A stretch of 64,000 nucleotides of DNA from Lachnospiraceae bacterium (GTDB lineage: Bacteria; Bacillota; Clostridia; Lachnospirales; Lachnospiraceae): positions 62,001 through 126,000 of the forward strand of contig VSNM01000004.1 in assembly GCA_009774245.1 (NCBI GenBank), in the 5' to 3' direction. A program made the position numbers and the translations under genes. Position 1 is the stretch's first letter. Each line of letters opens with the position of its first letter. The notes beneath the pieces are model-generated. The model saw nothing but the letters and a program-made list of their open reading frames with translations, searched no databases and had not been told where the DNA came from. Of the stretch, positions 7,316-17,034 are shown piece after piece.

Positions 7316-8238
7316 TCAGATATCTTCATTTGATTATGTTTATCTTTTCTTGCAGCAGCAATATAGTATGCCTGCTGCATTTTTCTTTTTGCTTCTAATA
7401 ACTCCTGTTTTCTTCTTTGGTTATCCCTTACTCTATCAGATAATTGTATTTGATTCCATGCTACACTGACTAACAATTCCACTAATGCATGTGCATAACC
7501 AAGATCAACTGCCATTTCCAAACCTTTCTCAGCATTTAGCAAAGCTTCCTCATATTTTTCTTGTTTTTCTAACGGGAATGACAGATTTGCCAATGTAATC
7601 AATTTCAGCTCCTTCGCATTTTTTATATCCATATATCCCGCATCCAGGCTCCTTATGATCGTCTCATATACATGAATCGCTTTATCCATCTCGCGCATAT
7701 CATAATATGTATTTCCAATCTCCATAAGAATCAGTATCTCCTGCTCTCTATATGGATATACGATGTCGCGTTTCTCTCCCCACAGGTAACACACATAATC
7801 AGGGATTGTCATCTCCATAGCCTCGCCAAGCTGCCGCATATGCTCCTGCGCCCCGATTTTTCCCATATCATAATCCAACAGGGATTCTACCCGTTTCAGA
7901 TATTGTCTGTCCGTCACAAAATCTGATATCTTCTCCCTGATTCGCATTAGATAGCGCTCCGCTGTATGATAATCCCGCTTTGCCATAGCATCCTCAAACA
8001 AAGAGTACTCTTCCAGCAGAGACATATCTTTTCCCATGCAGACTACGCAGTTGTTGTGCACTCCGCGCCCCATCTTTTCCATAAGCCGCCTATACGTATC
8101 AGGCTTGATCCTGTGTCTGTTGTTCTCAATGTGGGACAGCGTCTGTACCGCACAGATTCCGTCGCACAACTCTTCCTGCGACATGCCGACCGCATTTCGT
8201 GTCAGCCGGATCACATCGCCTGCCCTGTAATTTGCCAT
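7276..8238 (-). CDS. HTH-TPR (RNPP-like) transcriptional regulator
   Basis: A 320-residue protein. An XRE-type HTH occupies residues 5-62 (GDVIRLTRNAVGMSQEELCDGICAV.., recognition helix TLSHIENN). It is followed by alpha-helical TPR repeats to the end (for example EIGNTYYDMREMDKAIHVYE and LEKQEKYEEALLNAEKGLEM). This is the architecture of PlcR/Rgg/PrgX regulators that bind short peptides. Its start overlaps the end of a second, similar regulator by 28 nt, implying translational coupling. AGGAG lies 8 nt before the ATG. Confidence 0.75.
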   Translation of the reverse strand: MANYRAGDVIRLTRNAVGMSQEELCDGICAVQTLSHIENNRHRIKPDTYRRLMEKMGRGVHNNCVVCMGKDMSLLEEYSLFEDAMAKRDYHTAERYLMRIREKISDFVTDRQYLKRVESLLDYDMGKIGAQEHMRQLGEAMEMTIPDYVCYLWGEKRDIVYPYREQEILILMEIGNTYYDMREMDKAIHVYETIIRSLDAGYMDIKNAKELKLITLANLSFPLEKQEKYEEALLNAEKGLEMAVDLGYAHALVELLVSVAWNQIQLSDRVRDNQRRKQELLEAKRKMQQAYYIAAARKDKHNQMKISDYFKRYFGEGIME

Positions 8239-9227
8239 TTCAATTTCTCCTCGCAGAACCGCCTGATTCTTTCCATCTGCTGCATATCTCCAAAGACTTC
8301 ACAGATACTGTACGCCATCAGGCATTCCCTCTGAATTTCCCTCCCCAACGCCGCCGTACCATATCGGCGCATCAGTGCCTGCGCCCTGAGAAAATGCAGC
8401 CGGTCCAGACCGCCAATCTCCCTTCCCTGCGCGAGAAAATTGATTCCCTGATCGATATAAGCCAGCTCCTTGTCCAAATCCTGCAGCCTCTGTTCCAATT
8501 CAATCAGCTCCATGAGAATCCGATACCCTGTCCTCTGTTTTCTGTGCTCTGTATAGTAGTGATCCACATGATGAAACAAATCTAACAGCAATTCCTCCGC
8601 CCAGATGTCTCCATAATTTTTCCCATAGTGAATCACACTCAGTATGAGTCCGGTCTCTGTCGCTGTATACAACTGTTTTCCACCGTTTCTGCCCGGCGCG
8701 AACGCGGGCTTTGTCAGATGCAGCGCCCGGAGCGCATTTTCACACAACCGCACCTGCTCATCCCGCTGACTGCATTGGGCGCTTTCGCCGTTCTCCAACT
8801 GTTCCGCCGCCATCATAACTTCCTGATAACAGCAGAACTGTTCGTGCAGCCTTGGCGCATTGTTCTTCATGGCGCGGTATGCGGCCAGCTTTTCCCGCAC
8901 TCTGTCACACTCCCTATGCTTCATATGCTGTCTGATAGATTCCCTCGCGCGCCACAATACATAGTCCTCATCATTTAAAAGCAGCTCAAACTGGTCTGTC
9001 TCTTTTCCAATCCGCTCTAATAGTTGACTGCTCGTCAGAGAATCCACGCATCTGATTCCCCGCTCCAAACGGGACAGTTTGGCCTTAGAGCAGATGCCGT
9101 CACATACCTGCTCCATAGTCAAATTGTACCTGTTCCTATAATAACATAATATAACGCCTGCGGAATTGACTTCCTCAATACAGTCATCATGTTCTGCAGA
9201 AGTATTTTTCTCTGCTGTGTGCGGCAC
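8211..9227 (-). CDS. HTH-TPR (RNPP-like) transcriptional regulator
   Basis: A 338-residue relative of the downstream regulator. The HTH covers residues 22-75 (LCYYRNRYNLTMEQVCDGICSKAKLSRLE), sharing the EQVCDGIC/EELCDGIC block, and is followed by TPR-like helices. The start is a GTG at 9227 behind GGAGGGAG. It begins 11 nt after the end of a broken chemoreceptor gene. Two tandem regulators of one family suggest a duplicated or cross-regulating peptide switch. Confidence 0.7.
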   Translation of the reverse strand: MPHTAEKNTSAEHDDCIEEVNSAGVILCYYRNRYNLTMEQVCDGICSKAKLSRLERGIRCVDSLTSSQLLERIGKETDQFELLLNDEDYVLWRARESIRQHMKHRECDRVREKLAAYRAMKNNAPRLHEQFCCYQEVMMAAEQLENGESAQCSQRDEQVRLCENALRALHLTKPAFAPGRNGGKQLYTATETGLILSVIHYGKNYGDIWAEELLLDLFHHVDHYYTEHRKQRTGYRILMELIELEQRLQDLDKELAYIDQGINFLAQGREIGGLDRLHFLRAQALMRRYGTAALGREIQRECLMAYSICEVFGDMQQMERIRRFCEEKLKWQITGQAM

Positions 9228-9238
9228 CCCGCTCCCTC

Positions 9239-10969
9239 CTAAATATTCCTAAACTGCTGTACTTCCACTTTCAGTTCGTCTGAGATCTCTTTGTTGCCTT
9301 CCGCAATACCCCTGATGCCTGCCAGCAATTCCACGAGCTGCGAGGTATTGTCCGCGACGACGGTAACTCCCTGTGCATTCTCGTCCACGGCCGTATTGAT
9401 ACCATCGATTCCCTCCGTAATCTGTGAGATGGTTGCTTCCAGCTCTCTGGAACTTTCATTGAATTCACCCAGCATATTGTCCATGCTGTCCACATCATCA
9501 TGATACTGGTTGGCAATCCCAACAAACTTGTCATAGTCCACAAGCACAGTCGTATCAATGAAATTCAGCATCTCATTGGCATTCTTGGCCAGTTCCCCCA
9601 CTGCCTGTGTCACCGCAACACTGATATTCTGAATATTGTTTGCCGTATCACGGCTGTTATCCGCAAGCACACGGATCTCATCGGCAACGACAGCAAACCC
9701 TTTGCCTGCCTCCCCTGCACGCGCCGCCTCAATCGAGGCATTCAGCGCCAACAGATTTGTCTGGCTGGAGATGCTCAGTATCTCACTTGTCAGACTATTG
9801 ATCTTCTCGACACTCCGGCTGTTCTCGATTGCCGCCTCCAGAAGCTCCCTGTTGGAACTCATCATTCCAATCGTCGTGTTCTTGCTGTCTGACGCCTCCG
9901 CACGGAATCTCTGTGCCTTACTCTTGATCTCCCCGGCAAATCCGGTTCCTTCCTCTGCCCTGCCGCGCATATCTTTCGCAAGCCCCAGCACATTCTGGGA
10001 CCCCTGCGTGATCTGGTCAAGCGTCGCGGAAATTTCTTCCATACTTGCCGACATCTGCTGCATAGTCGCAGACACATCCCCGGCGCTTGATTCCGATTTC
10101 CTGATATTCGTATTGATGTCTCCCACATGCGCTTCCATATTCACAGAACTGGTCTGAATCTTCTTCATAATCGTATGGAGCTGATCTATAAAATTATTCA
10201 CTCCGTTCACCAGCTGCCCTACCTCATCCTGCGACCGCACGCGGATTCTCTTCGTCAGATCGCCGCTGCCATCCTCAATCGCGCTGATCATCTGATTCAG
10301 CTGTAATGTCGCATCCCTGGCGGGTTTTATAACAGACAGACTGATCACAAGAATCATCAGCACCATCACTGCCACAAAAACAGCGCTGATCGCCACGGAA
10401 ACTGTATAAAACAATGTAGCCGCCTGTACCTGGTCGTCCGCCAGCGACTCCGCAGCAAGGCTGAGATTTTCGGCAAAAGCGGACTGATGTTCCTGCATAT
10501 TCATTACAAGATCCCGCAGTTTTGAATTCGTCGCTGCAGCGCCGGCTTTGTCCCCCGACTAATAAAGCGCTGCAACCTGGCTGATGTTGTCTCTGACAAG
10601 TGCGTACTGGCTCTCGTACTCCTGTAGCAGCTGCGTCAGCTGTGCGTCAGCTAAACCTGCGCACAGATCATCCATCGTGGCAAAAGCGGAATCGATCGTC
10701 TCCAATATAGACGGCACACTGCCCGCGATCCCCGCAACGCTCTGCTCATCCGGCAGCAATACGATGAGATTCCCATACAGTCTGGCCTCCGTTACATTAT
10801 GCGTAACGATTTCATTTTCCTCAAGCAGCTCCATATAAGTGCTTGAGATCACCCTCACTGCATTTCTTCCTTTTTAAATCCCTTGTGATGAAAAAAATAC
10901 ATTCACCAGAAAAATAACCAGCAAAACTGCAAGCATCGAATAAACTTTAGTACTAATGTGTTTTCTCAA
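9239..10969 (-). pseudogene. Methyl-accepting chemotaxis protein with two in-frame stop codons
   Basis: One continuous frame of 577 codons reads as a full chemoreceptor: TTG start at 10969 with AGAGGAT upstream, TM1 (SMLAVLLVIFLVNVFF), a four-helix sensor, TM2 (near residue 185), HAMP, and the signalling hairpin with the conserved tip IAAR-type region (SSQTNLLALNASIEAARAGE). It is interrupted by TAA at 10876-10874 and TAG at 10561-10559, both in the same frame with no length change. The pieces 10559-10858 and 9239-10504 remain open. The cytoplasmic part is intact, so a truncated receptor could still be made, but the gene looks recently inactivated. Confidence 0.8.
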
Positions 10970-11128
10970 TTTGAATCATCCTCTCTTGTGTGTTTTATTT
11001 TAGTAATTCGGTCATGTTCAAATACGAGCCATAACTTGAACCGGCGGTTTCAAATTTCTCTGGCAGCTCATTTCTGCACACTTTCCACATCACATTGTAT
11101 CATACTGCGGCCTGAATTTACAGTTTTT

Positions 11129-14035
11129 TTATAAAATTGTCTGCGTATCTTTATGTTTTTTACTGACTTTTTTTTCCTTTCCCCTATCCAGCATTCTCTT
11201 CACATAGATTCCCGTGTAGGAGTCCGGGCATTTTGCGATGTGCTCCGGCGTTCCTTGCGCTATCACCGTGCCGCCGCCGTCACCGCCCTCCGGCCCGATG
11301 TCGATGATGTAGTCCGCGGTCTTGATCACGTCAAGATTGTGCTCGATGACGATCACTGTGTTGCCGCCCTCCGCGAGACGCTGCAGGATCTCGACAAGCT
11401 TATGGACATCGGCAAAATGAAGCCCTGTCGTGGGCTCGTCCAGAATATAGATCGTCTTGCCCGTACTTCTGCGGCTGAGCTCCGTCGCGAGCTTGATGCG
11501 CTGCGCCTCGCCTCCCGAGAGCGTTGTCGAAGGTTGTCCGAGCTTTATATAAGACAGCCCCACATCATAGAGCGTCTCGATCTTTCTTTTAATGGAAGGA
11601 ACCGGTTCAAAAAATGTCATCGCCTCCTCGACCGTCATGTCCAGTACATCGTAGATGCTTTTGCCCTTGTATTTCACGTCGAGCGTCTCCCGGTTATAGC
11701 GCTTTCCCTGACAGACCTCACAGGGCACATACACGTCCGGCAGGAAATGCATCTCGATCTTGATGATGCCGTCGCCGCCGCACGCCTCGCACCGTCCGCC
11801 TTTGACGTTAAAACTAAAGCGCCCCTTGCTGTATCCCTTTGCCTTCGCATCGACAGTAGAGGCAAACAGATCCCTGATCTGGTCAAACACGCCGGTGTAG
11901 GTCGCCGGATTGGAGCGCGGCGTCCTGCCAATCGGCGACTGGTCGATGGCGATCACCTTGTCGAGCTGCTCCACCCCTTCTATTTTCTTGAATTTTCCGG
12001 GTATGGTGCGTGCTCTGTTTAATTTTTTCGCCAGATATTTGTACAGGATCTCATTGACCAGCGAGGATTTTCCGGAACCGGACACGCCGGTCACACAGGT
12101 GAACACACCGAGCGGGAACTTCACATCGATATTTTTAAGGTTGTTCTCCGCCGCCCCTTTTACCGTGAGCCAGCCCGTCGGCTTTCTCCTGCTCCCCGGC
12201 ACCGGAATCTGTATCTTTCCGCTCAGATATTGTCCTGTGATGGACTCCGGCACCTGCATGATCTCCTGCGCCGTCCCCTGCGCGATCACTTCCCCGCCGT
12301 GCTCCCCGGCGCCGGGGCCGATGTCGATCACATGATCTGCCGCCAGCATGGTATCCTCGTCATGCTCCACCACAAGGAGCGTATTGCCAAGCCCCTGGAG
12401 ATTGCGCAGGGCCGCCAGCAGCTTGTCATTGTCCCGCTGATGCAGCCCGATGCTCGGCTCGTCCAGGATATAACACACGCCGACAAGACCGGAACCAATC
12501 TGCGTCGCCAGGCGAATACGCTGCGCCTCGCCGCCAGACAGGGAAGCCGTTCCCCTCGACAGACATAAATATTCCAGCCCGACACTCGCAAGGAAGCCCA
12601 CACGCGCGCGAATCTCCTTCAGGATGCGCTTTCCGATCAGCTGCTGCTGCTTTGTCAGCTCCATCGTGTCCAGAAAGCTGTAAAGGTTCGTGATCGACAT
12701 GGAGGTAATCTCATAGATATTCTTATCGCAGACCGTCACTGCCAGGGAGGTCTTTTTCAGACGCCTGCCGCCGCATTCCTTGCAGGGCGTGATGCGCATA
12801 AACGTCTCGTACTCCTGTTTGATCGTCTCGGACGAGGTTTCGCGGTATCTGCGCTCCACGTTTTTGATCAGTCCCTCAAATGCCACAGGATACGTCCCTT
12901 CCCCGCGCTGTCCCTTGTAATGGACAGTCACTTCCTTCCCCTTTGTTCCATTTACAAGCACATCTTTTACCTTGTCGGACAGCTCCTCGAACGGCGTGTC
13001 AAGAGAAAATTTGTACTCCTTGCACAGTGCCTGCAGAATCGCATTCGTAAAGCTTCCCTTGTCTGCGCACGACTGCCATCCCACGACCGTAATCGCCCCC
13101 TGGTTGATGCTGAGGCTCTTGTCCGGTATGATCAGGTCGATGTCAAACTCCATCTTGTACCCAAGCCCGAAACACTCCGGGCAGGCGCCAAATGGATTGT
13201 TGAATGAAAAGCTTCTCGGTTCCACCTCATCGATGCTGATATTGCAGTCAGGGCAGGCAAAGCTGTCGGAGAAATTCATCATCTCACCGCCGATCACATC
13301 AACCATCAGCAGCCCGTCGGAGAGCGCCATGACATTCTCGATCGAGTCAGTCAGCCTCCTCTCGATACCCTCCTTAACTGCAATTCTGTCCACAATAATC
13401 TCGATATTGTGTTTGATATTTTTCTCGAGCTTGATCTCCTCAGACAGGTCATACAGGTTTCCGTCAATGCGGACACGCACATATCCGCTTTTTTTTGCGC
13501 GGTCAAGCACTTTGGCATGCTCACCCTTCCGGCCACGCACCACCGGCGCGAGAAGCTGAAGCTTCGTGCCCTGTGGCAGCTCCATGATCTGATCGACCAT
13601 CTGGTCCACAGTCTGACGCCTGATCTCCCTGCCGCAGTTCGGACAGTGCGGTATCCCGATTCTCGCGTATAACAGCCTGAAATAGTCATAGATTTCCGTC
13701 ACAGTGCCCACTGTCGAGCGCGGGTTGCGGTTCGTGGATTTCTGATCGATCGAGATGGCCGGCGACAGGCCGTCTATACGCTCCACGTTCGGCTTTTCCA
13801 TCTGTCCCAAGAACTGTCTGGCATAGGAGGACAGCGACTCCATATACCGCCTCTGTCCCTCCGCATAGATCGTGTCAAACGCCAGGGAAGACTTGCCGGA
13901 ACCGGACAAGCCTGTCAGCACGACAAACTTGTTTCTGGGAATATCCAGATCGATATTTTTCAGATTGTGCTCATTTGCACCGCGGATCTTGATGACCTCT
14001 CCCTTGGGAAGCATTTTTAGTTGTTCTCTGTCCAT
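11129..14035 (-). CDS. uvrA: Excinuclease ABC subunit A
   Basis: A 968-residue DNA-damage sensor ATPase of nucleotide excision repair. Two ABC ATPase halves are seen: Walker A LTGLSGSGKSSLAFDT near residue 39 and VTGVSGSGKSSLVNEI near 640. Zinc modules include CPNCGREI and CEACGGDGIIKIEMHFL..CEVCQGKRY, and signatures LSGGEAQRI occur twice. The ATG at 14035 (AGAAAGG upstream) is preferred to one 12 codons earlier that abuts the uvrB stop. It follows uvrB closely and is probably in the same SOS-type operon. Confidence 0.97.
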   Translation of the reverse strand: MDREQLKMLPKGEVIKIRGANEHNLKNIDLDIPRNKFVVLTGLSGSGKSSLAFDTIYAEGQRRYMESLSSYARQFLGQMEKPNVERIDGLSPAISIDQKSTNRNPRSTVGTVTEIYDYFRLLYARIGIPHCPNCGREIRRQTVDQMVDQIMELPQGTKLQLLAPVVRGRKGEHAKVLDRAKKSGYVRVRIDGNLYDLSEEIKLEKNIKHNIEIIVDRIAVKEGIERRLTDSIENVMALSDGLLMVDVIGGEMMNFSDSFACPDCNISIDEVEPRSFSFNNPFGACPECFGLGYKMEFDIDLIIPDKSLSINQGAITVVGWQSCADKGSFTNAILQALCKEYKFSLDTPFEELSDKVKDVLVNGTKGKEVTVHYKGQRGEGTYPVAFEGLIKNVERRYRETSSETIKQEYETFMRITPCKECGGRRLKKTSLAVTVCDKNIYEITSMSITNLYSFLDTMELTKQQQLIGKRILKEIRARVGFLASVGLEYLCLSRGTASLSGGEAQRIRLATQIGSGLVGVCYILDEPSIGLHQRDNDKLLAALRNLQGLGNTLLVVEHDEDTMLAADHVIDIGPGAGEHGGEVIAQGTAQEIMQVPESITGQYLSGKIQIPVPGSRRKPTGWLTVKGAAENNLKNIDVKFPLGVFTCVTGVSGSGKSSLVNEILYKYLAKKLNRARTIPGKFKKIEGVEQLDKVIAIDQSPIGRTPRSNPATYTGVFDQIRDLFASTVDAKAKGYSKGRFSFNVKGGRCEACGGDGIIKIEMHFLPDVYVPCEVCQGKRYNRETLDVKYKGKSIYDVLDMTVEEAMTFFEPVPSIKRKIETLYDVGLSYIKLGQPSTTLSGGEAQRIKLATELSRRSTGKTIYILDEPTTGLHFADVHKLVEILQRLAEGGNTVIVIEHNLDVIKTADYIIDIGPEGGDGGGTVIAQGTPEHIAKCPDSYTGIYVKRMLDRGKEKKVSKKHKDTQTIL

Positions 14036-14071
14036 CTTTGTACCATACCTTTCTATATATACAATATACAT

Positions 14072-16063
14072 TCAAAGCCCGCCTGTCATCTCCTGCAGTT
14101 GCTTTTTGAGCTCCATCATCTTGTCGCGCAGCTCCATCGCCGCCTCAAAGTTGAGATCGGCTGCCGCCTTGCGCATATTTTTCTCTACGGTGTCGATCAG
14201 CTTTTTCAGTTCCTTCTCATTCATGGACTCAGGATCTTTTGCAAACTTCTGCTCTTCCTTCGCCACGGCCTTCGAAATGCTGATCAGATCACGCACGGCC
14301 TTCCTGATCGTCTGCGGGGTAATGCCGTGCTCCTCGTTATATTTCTGCTGGATCGCGCGCCTCCTCGCCGTCTCGTCCAGCGTCACCTGCATCGAGTCCG
14401 TGATCGTGTCGGCATACATGACCACATGTCCCTCCGCATTTCTCGCCGCGCGTCCGACTGTCTGTATCAGTGAAGTCGCGGAGCGCAAAAATCCCTCCTT
14501 GTCCGCGTCGAGGATCGCCACGAGCGATATCTCAGGAATATCAAGTCCCTCGCGCAGCAGATTGATTCCGACAAGCACATCAAACACATCAAGACGCATA
14601 TCGCGGATGATCTCGGCACGTTCGAGCGTATCAATGTCCGAGTGCAGATACTTTACACGCACGCCCACCTCAGACATATATTTTGTCAGGTCCTCCGCCA
14701 TGCGCTTTGTCAGCGTCGTCACCAGCACCTTATTGTGCTTTTCCGTCTCCGCGTTAATCCTCGTGATCAGATCATCAATCTGTCCCTCGACAGGATGAAT
14801 CTCAATCTCCGGATCAAGCAGACCTGTCGGTCGGATGATCTGCTCGGCGCGCAATAGCTCATGCTGTTCTTCATACTGATTTGGCGTCGCGGACACGAAG
14901 AGCATCTGGTCGATCTTTTCCTCAAACTCGTCAAAGCGCAGCGGCCTGTTGTCAAGCGCGGACGGAAGCCGGAAACCGTACTCCACGAGCGTATTTTTCC
15001 GCGAACGATCACCGGCATACATCCCGCGAATCTGCGGAATCGTCATGTGCGACTCATCGATAATAATCAGAAAATCGTCGGTAAAGAAATCCATCAGACA
15101 GTACGGCGGCTCCCCCTCCTTCGTCCCGTTCAGATGCCTTGAATAATTCTCAATGCCCGAACAAAAGCCTGTCTCGCGGAGCATCTCGATGTCAAAGTTG
15201 GTCCGCTCCGAGATGCGCTGCGCTTCCAGCAGCTTGTCCTCGCTCTTAAAATAGCGCACGCGCTCCTTCATCTCCGCCTCGATGGCGTCGCATGCCTTCG
15301 CAATCCGCTCCGGCGCCACGACATAGTGTGACGCCGGGAAAATCGTGACGTGCTCCAGTGTGGAATTGACCTTGTTGGTGACCGGATCAACCTCCGCAAT
15401 CCGGTCGATCTCATCCCCGAAAAATTCCACCCGTATCCAGTAATCGCCGCCCTGCGCAGGATGAATGTCCACAACATCGCCGTGCACACGGAAACGCCCT
15501 CTGTCGAGCTCCATGTCATTGCGGTCGTACTGCATCTCGATCAGGGAGCGAAGCACCTCGTCCCTGTCCTTTGTCATGCCCGGCCGCAGGGAGAGCATCA
15601 TTCCCTGATACTCGTCAGGACTTCCCAGACCATAGATACAGGAAACACTGGCAACGACGACCACGTCTCTGCGTTCTGTAAGGGATGCCGTCGCGGACAG
15701 TCTCAGCTTGTCAATCTCATCATTCACCGCGGAATCCTTCGCAATATAGGTATCCGATGACGGGATATAAGCCTCCGGCTGGTAATAATCGTAGTAGGAC
15801 ACAAAATATTCTACCGCGTTTTCCGGGAAAAATTCCTTGAACTCGCCGTAGAGCTGCCCTGCGAGCGTCTTGTTGTGCGCAATCACCAGAGTCGGCTTCT
15901 GTAATGCCTGTATGATGTTTGCCATCGTGAAGGTCTTGCCGGAACCTGTCACGCCCAGCAATGTCTGGAACTGGTTGCCTTCCTGAAAGCCCTTTACAAG
16001 CTCCGCGATCGCCTCCGGCTGATCGCCCGTGGGCTGGTATTCACTGTGCAGTTTGAACAACAT
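14072..16063 (-). CDS. uvrB: Excinuclease ABC subunit B
   Basis: A 663-residue helicase-like subunit that receives DNA from UvrA and recruits UvrC. Motifs: Walker A GVTGSGKTFTMAN near residue 38, the beta-hairpin YYDYYQPEAYIPSSDTYI near 92, helicase motifs DESHMTIPQIRGMYAGDRSRK and VGINLLREGLDIPE, QTVGRAARN, and the C-terminal UVR motif (ADLNFEAAMELRDKMMELKK) that binds UvrC. GGAGGTGATT precedes the ATG. Two palindromes at 16091-16126 suggest damage-inducible control. Confidence 0.97.
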   Translation of the reverse strand: MLFKLHSEYQPTGDQPEAIAELVKGFQEGNQFQTLLGVTGSGKTFTMANIIQALQKPTLVIAHNKTLAGQLYGEFKEFFPENAVEYFVSYYDYYQPEAYIPSSDTYIAKDSAVNDEIDKLRLSATASLTERRDVVVVASVSCIYGLGSPDEYQGMMLSLRPGMTKDRDEVLRSLIEMQYDRNDMELDRGRFRVHGDVVDIHPAQGGDYWIRVEFFGDEIDRIAEVDPVTNKVNSTLEHVTIFPASHYVVAPERIAKACDAIEAEMKERVRYFKSEDKLLEAQRISERTNFDIEMLRETGFCSGIENYSRHLNGTKEGEPPYCLMDFFTDDFLIIIDESHMTIPQIRGMYAGDRSRKNTLVEYGFRLPSALDNRPLRFDEFEEKIDQMLFVSATPNQYEEQHELLRAEQIIRPTGLLDPEIEIHPVEGQIDDLITRINAETEKHNKVLVTTLTKRMAEDLTKYMSEVGVRVKYLHSDIDTLERAEIIRDMRLDVFDVLVGINLLREGLDIPEISLVAILDADKEGFLRSATSLIQTVGRAARNAEGHVVMYADTITDSMQVTLDETARRRAIQQKYNEEHGITPQTIRKAVRDLISISKAVAKEEQKFAKDPESMNEKELKKLIDTVEKNMRKAAADLNFEAAMELRDKMMELKKQLQEMTGGL

Positions 16064-16090
16064 AGGACATAATCACCTCCGTAAACAAAT

Positions 16091-16126
16091 GCGAATATAT
16101 ATTCGCAGATCAAAAGTACTTTTGAT
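16091..16126 (-). promoter_or_regulatory. uvrBA promoter with two palindromic operators
   Basis: Two perfect palindromes, GCGAATATATATTCGC (16091-16106) and ATCAAAAGTACTTTTGAT (16109-16126), lie 28-63 nt before uvrB. A TATAAT (16130-16125, minus strand) overlaps the second. The first fits the form of Gram-positive LexA boxes (CGAA..TTCG), as expected for SOS-controlled uvrBA; which palindrome binds LexA is an inference. Confidence 0.55.
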
Positions 16127-16213
16127 TATAACACACAGACGTAAATTTGTACAGAGAAAAGAAGATATTTTCGGAACTTTTGTTTGTGCAAATTTTCTCC
16201 ATTCCACGCCAAA

Positions 16214-16250
16214 AGGAAAGTATCTCCACCTTTAATGGAAATACTTTCCT
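16214..16250 (-). terminator. Hairpin below the Rpn-like fragment
   Basis: AGGAAAGTATCTCCA pairs with TGGAAATACTTTCCT (one mismatch) around a 7-nt loop; on the minus strand TTTTGG follows. It lies 40 nt after the stop of the Rpn-like fragment and probably ends its transcript. Confidence 0.5.
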
Positions 16251-16289
16251 CTGCATAAAAACTTTTTATATTACATCAAATTCATTATC

Positions 16290-16847
16290 TTATACAAGCT
16301 GCTTGCCATACTGCTTTAAATACGCCTTTGCCTTTTCTAAGGTCAGACCTATTTTTTCCTGCATCTGTTTTATTATTTCCTCATCACTAAGTCCATACTC
16401 CTGTCCCATTTCAACAGCCATTCTTGCTGCTCCCTGTGTTGCTCCCTGTGCTGCTCCCACACGCATTAATCTTTCAGATTCCGTTTCAATGATGGTTCCA
16501 CCCATAACATTCACCAACCTTTCTTCATTCTTATTTCCATTTGTAATATGCGTAATGATAGTGTTTACAAATCCTTTCATGTCTATCAGCTCATCATCTG
16601 ATAATTCGCCCTCCTGATGCAGGTGCACCAGTTCATCCCTGAAATATGTCAGCTCCTCTACCACTTTTTCAATATTGCCCTCCGATGCGATTTCTTTTTC
16701 ATATCTGGCAATATAGAACGGGATATAAGGGAACAGCCTTTTTTCAACAATTTTTTCCTTTGTAAAATCCGCTAAGATTACATTGTCCGATTGATAGTCC
16801 ACCATCTGCCCATCTGGAAAGGTAAAGGTAATCGTTGTTGTTTTATA
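16290..16847 (-). pseudogene. C-terminal fragment of an Rpn-family (PD-(D/E)XK) nuclease
   Basis: About 185 open codons, with an in-frame TGA immediately upstream. The first residues (TTITFTFPDGQMVDYQSDNV), then FPYIPFYIARYEKE and a long helical tail with LKQYGKQ, fit the C-terminal half of Rpn/YhgA-type recombination-promoting nucleases. The N-terminal nuclease core is missing. A low-complexity GAAQGATQGAARMAVEMGQE run is typical of the variable tail in this family. The ATG at 16805 would give a 171-residue product. The region 16848-17034 upstream holds no gene. Confidence 0.55.
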
Positions 16848-17034
16848 TCAAAAAGGGACAGTTTCACACATAGCTTTCCGATCTTTCGATCTTATTATAA
16901 CAGAAAATTCAATAACCCGCATCTTTTTTTGACGGATTTTATTCTGCCAGTGTCTAATAATTGACCTTCTTCACAGTCAATACAGCAGAGCAAACTTTGC
17001 AAGCGCCCGCGCAAATACTTCCCTGCCTACCGCT

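Noticed and set aside
10584..10838. Plus-strand ORF opposite the chemoreceptor sensor region
   Set aside because: Ser-rich antisense shadow of the helical coding frame, without start signals.
10559..10969. Stop-codon recoding (amber/ochre suppression) in the chemoreceptor
   Set aside because: Two different stop codons (TAA and TAG) interrupt the same frame and the GGDEF gene shows stops plus frameshifts, so decay is simpler than recoding. No suppressor tRNA was seen.
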